From: Sodiomyces alkalinus F11
Lineage: Eukaryota > Ascomycota > Sordariomycetes > Glomerellales > Plectosphaerellaceae
Reading direction: 5' to 3'
Length of the DNA stretch: 64,000 nucleotides
Assembly: GCF_003711515.1 (NCBI RefSeq)
Contig: NW_021167079.1
Span: forward strand, 1,787,471 to 1,851,470
Below, one piece after another: positions 11,150 through 21,657 of this stretch. A program made the translations under genes and the position numbers. The notes beneath the pieces were generated by a model. It ran no database searches and was not told the DNA's origin. It was given only the letters and a program-made list of their open reading frames with translations. Position 1 is the stretch's first letter. The number at the start of each line of letters is the position of its first letter.

Positions 11150-13310
11150 CGTAATAGTATAGGGCACTATTATATCAGAATACGACTTAATAAATATAAG
11201 ATAAACACACTATTAGATATAGGCGTAGCAGGAAACTTTATCTTACTAGTAGCCGTGAGAAAGTTCTCTATTCCCTAGGTTAGAAAACACCCAGAAAAGG
11301 AGTATAAGGTTACTCCGTATACGGGAAAGAACTAGTCCTACGAAGAAGTTATTATTAACTAGGAGACTATACACCTTTAGGTTAAAATCCAGAATAAGAC
11401 TAGAATAATAAAGTTTGATGTATACGATATAGGTTATAAGGATATTATCCTTAGTAAACTATAGTTTAACGAATAGAATCCCGATATAGACTAGAAGCTT
11501 AGCTAGCTCCGGTGGAGATTAGAGAGTAAGTAGGAGACTATAAAGGAAACCTTACCCGATCCCGATATCCGTTAAAAATAGCAGAAAGACTTACCGATAA
11601 AAGAGCCTTAGGGAGACTAAGATAGCCGCTAAAAATCGGGGACTAAGGCGAAAGAAGTACGAAAGACTTTAAGATAGCAGCGACGGCATAACCACTAATG
11701 CGTAACTAATATTATTAAAGGAATCTACTAGATTATCTAAGCAGAAAAAGGACTAGTAATAAGTAATCACGATAGACTCGCTAAGGTATTACTAGAATAC
11801 CGTAAATACGGAAAACTATTTACCGAAAATCTAAAAACCGGATTATTAAAACACCGATACTATAATTACGAGATACCCCTAAAGGAAAGGATACACCTAA
11901 AATTCTTCCTAATTTACGGGCTAAACTAGAAGGAATTAGATACCTTAGAAGAATATCTCGAAAAGATACTAGTAAAAGGCTATATCAGAGTATTATAGTT
12001 ATTAGCAGGATACCCGATCCTATTTATACTAAAGAAAAACGGTGAACTATAACTATATATTAATTATCGATAACTTAATAATATAACTATTAAGAACCGC
12101 TACTTATTACCTCTTATCTTAGAAATATAAGATTAGCTAGTTAGAGCGTAATAATTCACGGTACTCGACTTAAAAGGAGCCTATAACTTAATTAGGATTA
12201 AGGAAGGAGAAGAGTGGAAGATAGCGTTTCGGATAAAGCGAGGATATTTCGAGTACCTCGTTATATCTTTTAGACTAATAAATACGCTAGTATCGTTCTA
12301 AACACTTATTAACAACGTCCTAAGGAAGTATCTAGACCACTTCGTTATAGTATACCTAGATAATATCCTGATCTTCTCCAAGACACTCGAAGAACACCGA
12401 TAACATATTCATATAATCCTACAACTCCTATAAGACGCCGACCTATTAGTCGAACCAGAAAAAGTTTAATTCCACACGTAAGAAGTTAACTTTTTAGGTT
12501 ATACGATATAACCTAATAAGATCTATATAGATAAGGCGAAAGTCTAATACGTCTTTAAGTAGCTATAACCCTAGAACGTTCGCGATATTTAGTCCTTTCT
12601 CGGACTTTTAAACTACTATTAATAATTTATTAAGGACTATAATAAGATTACTATCCCCTTAACTAAAGTAACTAAAAAGGGACTCGACTTCGAATAAAAC
12701 GAAAGAATAGAAAAAGCATTCTAAGCTCTTAAAGGAAAGATTACCAGCGAACCTATCTTAGTAGTACTAAACCCCGATAAAGAATACGAACTCGAAACAG
12801 ACGTATCCGACTAGGCTCTAGGAGTATAACTCGGATAGCGTAACGTAGAAGGAAGACTATACCCTATAGCCTTTATATCTAAGAAACTTAGTGGACTAGA
12901 ACTTAATTATTAGATCCACGATAAAGAGCTAATAGCTATTATCGAAGCCTTTAAAGAATAGAGACTATATCTATCAGGGATAAGATACCCGGTATAGGTC
13001 TACACGGATTATAAGAACCTCGCGTAATTCACCACTACTAAGGTTCTTAATAAACGATAGATCCGATAGGCAGAATTCCTAGCCGAATTTAACTTCTATA
13101 TTCAGTATATAAAAGGGAGCGAAAATAGTCGCGTAGACGCACTTAGCTAACTAAGGATACCTAACGAATCACCTAAACCGTAAGCTATACTCTAATAGAA
13201 AGGAGAAGCTCTTACTCTAAAGGATAAAGAGGTAAATAGCATTAATCGGATAACCGACACTATATTTAAAGAAGTATACGCCTCGCCGATATATAGATAT
13301 TAAGGAATTT
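11150..13310 (+). pseudogene. pol remnant: protease, reverse transcriptase, RNase H
   Basis: The protease active site reads D-I-G at 11216-11224 where aspartic proteases have D-T/S-G. The reverse transcriptase catalytic motif reads V-Y-L-D-N at 12350-12364, so the second aspartate of YxDD has become Asn by a G-to-A change. The RNase H motif ETDVSD lies at 12794-12811 and is followed by TAG where the family has Trp. All three share one frame but contain many stops. Confidence 0.85.
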
Positions 13311-14340
13311 ATAAAAATACCACCGATTACGCTAATAATACGGCTACACAGGAACTAAAGAACGAGTCAGGGACTTCATTCGTAACTACGATATTTACTA
13401 AAAAGCGAAGAGTAGCCGATATAAACCTTACGGATTACTAAAACCACTACTAGTAGTAGACGGACTATATAAATCGATTATAATAGACTTCGTGACAGGA
13501 TTTCCAGTATCTAAAGATCCAGTAATAGGAACCGCCTATAATAGTATATTCGTGATCGTCGACCGATTCACGAAATACACTCTTTATATTCTATATATTA
13601 AAGACACTATAGCAGAAGAACTAGTAAGTATCTTTATCGACCGACTAATCAGGGATCACGGCGCACCGAACAAAATCATCACGGACAGAGATAAGCTCTT
13701 TACTAGTAACTTCTAAAAAGCAGTTATAAGCTAGCTAGGAACGAAATATAAGTATTCGATAGCGTTTCACCCTATAATAGACGGATAAACCGAAATCATA
13801 AACCAAGTCCTAGAATAGTACCTATAATACTATATAGGGTACGAATAGGATAATTAGGTATAATACCTGCCACTTATATAGTTTATATATAATAGCTTAT
13901 TAAACGAGTTAATAAAGAAAACACCGTTCGAAGTAAATTACGGATATACCCTGATAGTATTTAGAAAACCTTTAGAAGGACTAGACGCACTAAGAGCGAT
14001 AAAAATAGTTAAAAGTATAAAAAAACTACACGAAGAACTACGAACCGACCTAGAGATAGTCAGAACACGAATAAGCAGATACGCGAATTAATTAAGGATT
14101 AAGGGACTAACCCTTTTAAGGGGGGACCGCGTCTACCTTATTCGTAAAAACATTAAAATATAATAACTAAGCGATAAATTAGATTTTAAAAAATTAGGAC
14201 TATTCAAAATCCTAGAGAAAAAGTCAGATACGAACTATATTCTATTACTACCTCCGATAATAAGGATATATAATAATTTCTATATTTCACTACTTAAACT
14301 AGCACTAAAAGACGTAAAAATAATATAAGACACGATCGTA
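13311..14340 (+). pseudogene. Integrase remnant
   Basis: The zinc-binding region is recognisable at about 13330-13440 (RDFIRN...KAKSSRYKPYG), with Cys-to-Tyr changes. The catalytic core starts near 13480. A 74-codon piece, 13492-13716, is free of stops and includes VDRFTKY and DHGAPNKIITDRD, the usual core motifs. It is one of only two open stretches of more than 60 codons in the 18-kb block. Sequence after 13716 is again full of stops. The frame differs from that of the reverse transcriptase. Confidence 0.85.
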
Positions 14341-14367
14341 GTCGATACTAGTAACGTGTATAAAGCA

Positions 14368-14523
14368 GAATAAATCCTCGACTACCGAGAGACGCTAGAC
14401 GGCACCGAATATTTTATAAAATAGAAAAACTACGATCACGGCGATAATATATAGGAACTAAAAGATAACCTGATCGATTATAAGCAACTCCTAAAGTAGT
14501 ACCGACAGAATATTATCAGGACC
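14368..14523 (+). pseudogene. Chromodomain at the integrase C-terminus
   Basis: About 50 codons in the integrase frame match a chromodomain: ILDYRE, then EYFIK followed by TAG (aromatic-cage Trp position), KNYDHGDN, TAG again, then DNL. In chromoviruses this module directs insertion towards methylated-histone heterochromatin. Insertion into an already repetitive element fits that habit. It is dead here because of the stops. Confidence 0.8.
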
Positions 14524-14626
14524 TAGAACTAGACGCCGCGGTCTATATAAAATTAATATCCGAGAATTCACCTATATCCTGCGCTATTACCTAATTCTAA
14601 TTAATTATATTAATAGCACCGGCAGC

Positions 14627-15130
14627 TTATATAGTAGCCACCGCCTCTAACTCGGCCCGATAGGCCTCTTCTTCCCCCTTCTCCACCTTCTCAAGCTCCT
14701 CTATATCGGTAAGGTCCTTACGAACTATTTCCACCCCCTTCTTCCGTAGCAGGCGACGAGTTCGGCGAAGGCGGGATAAGCGGGCGAGCGCCTTATAGAG
14801 TATTTCCTCGGTCCGCTCCTTCTCTTATTCGAGGCGCTTTAGCTCTTCGTTTATACGACCCGCTAGGAAAATAAGGGGGTAAGTAAATAAAGACTAAGTA
14901 GGAAGGCGAGGGCAGGAGCGTACCGGAAGATATTAGGATTCTAGCACTGTTATAAGAACGACTTAAGCGGAAACACGCGTAATAGCGAGCGATATCGTCC
15001 AGAACGAAGCACGGTACGTTCTTAGAGGCATAACGGGTATAGGGGACGACCTTGTAGCCTTAATTAGCGATAAGGGCGGAAACGGTTAATCGGTTTTCGG
15101 CGGAATAAGATTTAGGACGAGACGACTTCT
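14627..15130 (-). pseudogene. Antisense coiled-coil ORF inside the retrotransposon
   Basis: The minus strand between the chromodomain and the 3' LTR reads as a charged coiled-coil protein: RINEELKRLE, ALARLSRLRR and IEELEKVEKGEEE segments (about 14860-14630), ending near 14628. Upstream (15026-14950) is a segment with Cys at spaced positions. A stop replaces a Glu/Gln-type codon within the coil. It lies opposite to gag-pol. From memory, similar antisense coiled-coil ORFs occur in this position of other fungal Gypsy elements and are often annotated as hypothetical proteins. The function is unknown. Confidence 0.6.
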
Positions 15131-15233
15131 AGACACGGTCGGATATAATAATTAGTAATAAAGAAGAAGAAAAACCTAAGGAATACTAACTAGGGAAAAG
15201 CGACCTACTTATACGACCGCTAGGATAGCGCTT

Positions 15234-15246
15234 AGAAGGAGGGAGG
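15234..15246 (+). other. Polypurine tract of the retrotransposon
   Basis: AGAAGGAGGGAGG lies immediately upstream of the 3' LTR (15250), the expected site for plus-strand priming. Confidence 0.8.
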
Positions 15247-15249
15247 TAA

Positions 15250-15785
15250 TATTATAGCCGGCCGCCTAATATAGACTAACCCTATAGGTATACTAGCGTA
15301 TATCCTACGGGACGGCCCTAGACGGGGGGCAGTATAGGGTGACTCGAGGAGTTATATACTAAGTCACGTATTACTAGGTACGGAGGTACTTAGTATACCG
15401 TCCGGGACGGACCGGGGTCGATTACTCCGATAAAATAACTAATAAGTAATCGGTCACGATAGAATCACCTAGGCATAGCGACCACGTAAGGAATAGTTAT
15501 TACGGGTAAGGAGGCGCTATTACTATATAAACCAGAGTATCCTAGGTCTTGCTTCTACTAGAGAATAAGATATCGATTAATCTAAGTCTTTACCTAGACT
15601 ATTAGTCTACGCTTGACTCTACCTTATAAAGAAGACGCCTAGTCTTTACGACGTAACTACGACCAGACACTACGAACGACAGTTACTGCTCTTTAGTTAA
15701 CATCCTCTTCTTATTTTAAACTAAAACCCCGACGCCAGTCCCCTATCGTCCGCTATACTATAGAGGACCGGAAGCCGTCGTAATA
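15250..15785 (+). repeat. 3' LTR (536 bp)
   Basis: Same length as the 5' LTR and followed by the ACGCT target duplication (15786-15790). Confidence 0.93.
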
Positions 15786-15790
15786 ACGCT

Positions 15791-16837
15791 ATAAATACCT
15801 TTAGGCTATACTATAGCTTCCCTAGGTTATAATTAGTAAATATCGGGGAATACCCTACGTTTCTATACGTAAAAGCCGAGGATTCTACGGGGTTTACCCG
15901 TAGAATATTTAGGTCCTAGGGGTATACCCCCTTAGTTTAAAGAAGATATCTTTATTATACCTTATTTATTATAGTAAAGGTCGCCCCTTAAATCCTAGGA
16001 TTCCTAGGTCTAATAGTACTAGCTAGTAAGGGATTTACCTAGATAGGGCTTAATATAAAGGATAGGTATTTATAATAGCTTAGGGGCTAAGGTTATAGTT
16101 ATATAGTTTATAGATATAGCTATCACCTTTAAAATACAGGGTATTCTATATAAGGCTTATTATCCCCTTTAGGGAGGCTAATTTAATAAAGAAAAGCGTA
16201 ATCCTACTAGTACTATAATAGGGTAATTACTATTACGCTTAAAGTATTATACCCTTAGGGTTTATTCCTTGTAAAGATACTAAAAAGTCTTTTTCGGATA
16301 AGGTATTAAGGACCTCTTAAGGGATAGCCTTAGTAAGCGTAGGGTAGATTTACGCGGCTAGTATAGCTCCTTAATTAAAGCCTTTCTTAATCTACTACTC
16401 CTTATAGGTAGCCTATTATTATACCCCTTTTATAAAGGTAAAGTAAATATATCCGCTAAGTAGCTTTTATACTGCTAGGGTATTATATTAGATAGTTATA
16501 GCGTTTATAGCTTAGATAATTTTCTTTAAGGTCTTAGCCTTAAAAGGCTAGGCCTTAGGGAGGCCTCCGTAACGGATAATTAATTTCTAATAGTATTTAG
16601 CGGGGATTATATTAAAGGGGACGGGGTTTTATAGTAGTACTATTATAGAACGCTATTAATTTTACTACTATTACACGCCTATAATTAATAGGTATATTAT
16701 TTTTAGTTATAAATAATAGTATAAAATAGATAATGATAATATAAGATATTATATAATAAATAGTTTATAATACGTAAAGTCTAAGTAAGAGTAATAGATA
16801 TAAGAGTAGTATAATAAAGAAAAGACTAAAAGGATAT
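15791..16837. other. RIP-mutated transposon body with a foldback half-copy
   Basis: No ORF survives. A perfect 10-bp hairpin has arms 15882-15891 and 15897-15906. A single arm of the foldback element found at 7576-7864 lies at about 15941-16044. The remainder is degraded sequence of unknown origin. Confidence 0.5.
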
Positions 16838-17545
16838 TCTCGCTCTTTTAGTCTTTTTAGTTATTTTAGTAGCTTTTAGAGCTTTTTGGCTACTTTTAGC
16901 TACTTTTAGCTACTTTTAGCTATTTTTAGTACTTTTAAGTCTATTATAGCCTAATTTAGCCGTTTTTAGTCTGTTTTAGCTATTTTTTGTCTATTATAGC
17001 CTATTTTAGTCGTGTTATAAACTATTATAGACTATTTTAGTCGTTATCTAGTCTATTATAGTCTATTTTAGCCGTTTTTAGTTCCTTTATAGTCTACTAT
17101 AGCCTACTTTAGTTATTTATAGCCTAATTTAGCCTAATTTAGCTTGATTTAGCCGTTTTTAGTCTATTTTAGTCGTTTTTAGCTCTTTTTAGCTATTTTT
17201 AGTCTGTTTTAGCTCTTTTTAGCCTAATTTAACCGCTTTTAGTTTATGGTATAGTTAACTTTAGCCTGTTTTAGCCTAATTTAGCCTAATTTAGCCTAAT
17301 TTAGTCTATTTTAGTCGTTTTTAGCTATTTTTAGTCTATTATAGCCTATTTTAACCGGTTTTAGTTTATTTTAGTTGTTTTTAGATCTTTTTAGCTCTTT
17401 TTAGCCGTTTTTAGTTACTTTATAGTCTATTATAGTCTATTTTAGTCGTGTTATAGTCTATTATAGTACTTTTAAGTCTATTTTAGGCTATTTATCGCCT
17501 TATTTAGCCTTTTTAGTAGTTTTTAGTCTGTTTTAATTATTCTTA
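16838..17545. repeat. About 700 bp of 10-11-bp T-tract repeats
   Basis: Units of the form TTTTAGYYNN repeat roughly every 10-11 bp, for example three consecutive TTTTAGCTAC units near 16890-16920. The tract has essentially no coding potential. Runs of four or five T spaced by one helical turn are expected to bend DNA strongly. Confidence 0.85.
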
Positions 17546-17899
17546 TTTAGTTTTTACGTTTTTTAGTCTTTTTATACTATTAATAGCTTTATTTACTACT
17601 ATTTTAAGTCTAATATAATCTATACTAATATCTTTATACTTATTACTCTTAAAGCCTATTATATATACTATACTACTATAGGGAATCTTAGCTTAATAAA
17701 TTAAAAGCCTTTTAATAATAATATACTTCTAGTATCTAAAACTATGTAGTATATATTAACTACTTAATTTAATTAAATACTTAGATAAATAAGTTAATTA
17801 TATAACTTATAAGCAATAATTTAAAGTATATACTATATTTAAATACTTTAAGAAAATACTAAGTTTACGGAATAATAATATAAAATAATTTATAATATA

Positions 17900-20800
17900 A
17901 AAACAGAATTTAGAATAACTTTATTAATTACCTCGGTAAATCCGCTCCTATAATACTCTAACTCTAGCCTAGGCGTCCTTTAGTTTCTCTATATTACTCC
18001 TGCTTATATTATATAATCCTATTAACTATAACTATATAACTGCCCGATGTGGATCGGGTTATAATGCCCTAGCCCTTAGTCGTGTACTGGAACGTTTTGG
18101 ATTTAATTCTAGATATATTCCGGATTAGTTAGCTTACCTGTTATTACGTGGAGTAGTATAGCGTGGTGGTATACCACTAAACGACACGCTACGAAAAGAA
18201 CGGGTATCTTCGTTATCCCTAAAGTCAGAGCCGGGAAAAGGGCTTTTAGTATGCTACCGTTACCGTGAACGTATACCTCCCCCGCTATCACTATTACCGT
18301 TAAGAAAGTGATCCTCCTTAGCGGCACAGCGTCGCTATTTCTGCTCTACTAAAATATTAGTAAAAAGGAATATTACGGGTTAAAAAGGAAGACTCACGAC
18401 TTTAACGAATAGCGTTCTAATATCTGCCTACTAATATAATATGGCGGTAGGATAGTCGTGCTTACCCGGTCCGAATAATATAGGCTTAATTATACTAGTC
18501 CTAATCGTACTGGCTATATCCTATAATAACCTAGAAAAACGGAACGTATCGCCTAGTCCACTTATAAGAATACTTATACAGGATCTTAATGATATTCGTG
18601 TCGCTATATAGTTTATCCTAGTTCTCAGAAGGCATAAAAGATATATAGCGATATAAACCAGAACGGATAATAGGGCGTTTCTTATAGCGTGCCTAGCCCT
18701 TAAGATTCTGGTTATTCACTATACTAATATCGTGAAGTTCGTTATATTAATCTAGGGTAGTATAACTTAATAACGATATTATTTTAGCGTACTTCGAGTA
18801 CGGCCCTCGATTAAGCCCTATAAGCCGCTCGTATCCCCGCCGGAAGTATACCTCGTAGAGCCGGATACATTGCTATACGTGCCACTCCTAGTCTCGGTGA
18901 AATTCGGTATCCGTATCTATTTACAGGTAGGTACTAAGTCCTATTATTATCGTTATATTAGCGATTTAAATCTAGATTAATTCAGGATTAATTTAGGATT
19001 AATTTAAAGCACACTTACCTCGTATATTCGTATAATCCTAGTCTATAATCGTTCTAACCAGGCTTTCTCCGTGGATATATTTGTATTTAACTTCTAGGTT
19101 ATACCGGTCCTTAAAAATACTAAACACGGTCCGGTATATATATAAGTATATTTTTATAGTCTTACGATTCGTGAAGTAACGTATAAGTGGAAGAGCTATA
19201 ATAAAGATTAGCCGCGTATATAAAGGATAAAAGTAAAGATATCGTACCTTTTAATACCCCTTCGCTATACTATCCCTAGATCACCTCTATATAACCGGTA
19301 GTCCGAAGGTGCTTATAATTAGCGTCGAGTAGAAATTAATCTATAAAGGACTACCTCCACTTATTAACCTATACCTAATAGAAATAAATAACTATCTAAC
19401 CATTTCCTAATTCGTAGATATACTAGATATACTTCTAATAGTTAGTATTAGTTTTTATTTATACCCTAAAAAACTTATATCGTTATTTTTATAGCGGTAT
19501 CTATTATAAAGGTACCGTATAAAAAGTAAAGCAGAGGCGTATAGGTAAAGGCTCGCGTGCTCTTTTCGGATAATCTCCTTTAGAATATCCCTATTTATAA
19601 GGCTTATATAAAATATCGGTGATAGATCGTCTCTAATACTAACGAATGAAACGGGCTAACGAATTAGATTAAAGGAAAGAGTCTAAAATGATTAGGATAC
19701 GCTTTCGTACTTATAAATCTTAAGGTAAGACTTACTTAGTGTTATATATAGCTTACTAATCTCCCTTATAATCTCACGAAGACCTTATATAATAGATAGC
19801 GGTACTTTTTCGGGCGGGGGTAGAATATAATTATATATTCTATAGGAAGTAATAATAATCTATAGGATTATGTTTAAGTTAGCTAGCATAAAGATATTTA
19901 ATTTAATGCTACAGGGTATACGTTTAAGGTCCGGTTATTTAGGATAGTAGATAACGTCTATAACTAGTTAGTTACTGAATTAATCTTAATTAAATCCAGA
20001 TTAGATCCAGATTAGATCCAGATTAGATCCAGGAAGAGACTTACCGTATCTTTTTCTCCTCCTCCTATTATTTATACATAAATAATACTCGTATTCGCTA
20101 TTGACTTTATAAACTAAGGCTATACCTTAGATAAGTCTCGTAATAAGGTCGTAGTAGTTACTATAACTAAGAGGGATAATCGTCGAGAAATACTATAGTC
20201 TTATCTAATAGTGATTCGTATAGCGTATAAAAACCTATCGAATATTACCTAGGATAATTACGTGGGTATTTTCGGTTATTAGTAGTCTATATATCGTGGT
20301 TTCCCGCTCATAGGCTTACTATTTCTCGAAACGCCTTAGTATTACGACGGTATAGCTAATAGCTACCTTCTTAGGAGTAAGTTCTTTAACTTAAGAACGA
20401 ATAGTGGAAATTAACTCTACTAGCTTATCTATAATCCTATTATAACCCACTCTAAGTTCCGGAGTAAGATAACGATATATAATACCGCCGGTATAAAGGA
20501 ATATATACCGTGTAATAATAGCTCTAGAGAATACTATACTTATAACCACTTTACCTAGGAAAGCCTATTTAGTATAGTACTAAATAATTTTCTAAGGCGA
20601 CTTAACGTTTTTAGGATCTAGAGATATAGTTAGAATAATATAGGTAACGCTATCGCTCGCGGTTTAGGGGAATTCAGGGATCGTGGCAGCGAATAGTACG
20701 GTTACGGCGTAGAGAGTATTCTCTAGTACTTCCCGGCGGTTATTTTAGTTAGGGTCGGCGGATAGTAAAAGCCCGGTTTAGTTATCGCCCTATTACTAAA

Positions 20801-21210
20801 TAGGTAGAATAAAAAGTTAGTAGGTTACTATTATTATTTTTAGTGTTTTATACCTGTATATCCTACTAGACCTGCCCTTTATATCGCTCCCTCTCCGAGC
20901 TCGGGTCGTTAATATTATTATCCCCTCGTAAAGCGTTATCGATTATTAGAAAGTCGGGAAACCTATCACTACTATCGCCTTTAGGGGGCGTATTACTCTC
21001 GCTCTAATCGGGAATCAGAATAGTATTATTACTATTAAGCGTCGGATTTAGTGTCGGATTCGGCGTTAAATCCAAAAAGTCAGTAAAAGAATCTAGATTA
21101 AAGTTAATAAGGTCGGAATTTAATCCGAATAAAAGATCTATCTTCGCGGTTAGTTAATTCTTCTACTATTAGAATTAAATCGTACTATATATAGGATTAA
21201 TTCAGGATTA
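17900..21210 (-). pseudogene. RIP-killed multi-exon gene of the outer transposon, family unknown
   Basis: The minus strand reads as one long protein broken by TAG and TAA codons. Two typical introns can be placed, 20044-19964 (81 bp, GTAAGT to CTAACTAG) and 19018-18941 (78 bp, GTAAGT to AATAG). Splicing both keeps a single frame. A third probable intron lies around 21190. The exon between the first two reads for about 310 codons with few stops. The product would exceed 800 residues. I recognise no motif of Mutator, hAT, KDZ or tyrosine-recombinase families, though RIP has changed many codons. The 72-codon open stretch at 18109-18327 is in another frame and is probably meaningless. Confidence 0.55.
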
Positions 21211-21279
21211 ATTCGGGTAGTATTAGATTTTTTTTTTACACGAGTAAAGCTTAATCCCCACCCTCTATTACTCTCCCGT

Positions 21280-21438
21280 CCCGTAGACCTTACCCGACTA
21301 TTAGTATAGGCTTAGCGACTAATAGTCGGGCGAGAAGCAAAGGCTATAGTAATAGTCAGGTCAGGTCAGATCTACGCTAAAAGGGGGGGAATAGTCAGGA
21401 CAGCAGGGGGGGGCAATGGTTAGTTGAACTGTAGTCTC
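21280..21438 (-). repeat. Right terminal inverted repeat of the outer transposon
   Basis: Inverted copy of 3920-4078, less RIP-damaged than the left end. Its internal hairpin has arms 21293-21304 and 21319-21330. It is followed by the CCCGTCTTT target duplication (21439-21447), after which composition returns to normal at once. Confidence 0.85.
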
Positions 21439-21657
21439 CCCGTCTTTGCCTTCTAGAAGCCCTTGAACAGAAGTGGGGGGCTTGCCTGGAAAGACCGTCG
21501 ACTCTTGGAGATTTGTGGACACTTCAAACGGGCAGACCAAGAGACTACGCTAAGAAGAATTGCGGTGCCTTGAATGAGACTTGAACTTGGGTACTCGAGG
21601 ACAACCGCGTCCATCGTGAACTATGTACTCTGGGCTGTTCGTGCAAATTCCCAATCT

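Larger units (their letters stand above)
8460..15785 (+). mobile_element. Ty3/Gypsy chromodomain LTR retrotransposon (chromovirus), RIP-inactivated
   Basis: A complete 7326-bp element with two LTRs of exactly 536 bp (8460-8995 and 15250-15785). Both run from TATTA to TAATA, the expected RIP products of a TGTTA...TAACA end pair. The flanking duplication is a perfect ACGCT at 8455-8459 and 15786-15790, the usual 5 bp for Ty3/Gypsy. Domain order on the plus strand is gag with zinc knuckle, protease, reverse transcriptase, RNase H, integrase, chromodomain; this order and the chromodomain place it with the chromoviruses. Nearly every reading frame is closed by TAG or TAA at former Trp and Gln codons. 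A frame change between RNase H and integrase (about 13300-13330) suggests a small indel. It was inserted into the outer TIR transposon. Confidence 0.93.
3920..21438. mobile_element. Large TIR DNA transposon, RIP-degraded (Mutator-like candidate)
   Basis: The outer element is 17.5 kb, or about 10.2 kb once the nested retrotransposon and its 5-bp duplication are removed. Its ends are inverted copies of each other for about 155 bp (3920-4078 against 21438-21280). It is flanked by CCCATCTTT (3911-3919) and CCCGTCTTT (21439-21447), a 9-bp target duplication with one G-to-A transition. Long TIRs plus a 9-bp duplication are the known hallmark of Mutator-like elements. The KDZ and hAT groups use 8 bp, so they are less likely but not excluded. 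No transposase can be read, because coding sequence is full of TAG and TAA from RIP. A multi-exon gene remnant lies on the minus strand in the right third. Its size suggests cargo beyond a single transposase. Confidence 0.75.

Noticed and set aside
18109..18327. 72-codon open frame as a small gene
   Set aside because: It lies in a different frame from the surrounding RIP-damaged gene and has no features.
3925..21433. Tc1/mariner element with TA target duplication
   Set aside because: TA at both ends looked attractive, but the inverted match continues several bases outward through RIP transitions to a 9-bp direct repeat, which fits better.
3920..21438. Starship element with a tyrosine-recombinase captain
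   Set aside because: No DUF3435-like gene is visible at either end. Long TIRs and a 9-bp duplication are not Starship features.
3450..21447. Centromere or other structural AT-rich region
   Set aside because: The block is short, has exact transposon ends and recognisable retroelement domains, so nested transposons explain it.
21560..21640. Minus-strand tRNA-like sequence (GTTCAAGTC box)
   Set aside because: The T-stem does not pair, and no matching 5' acceptor strand is found at the right distance.
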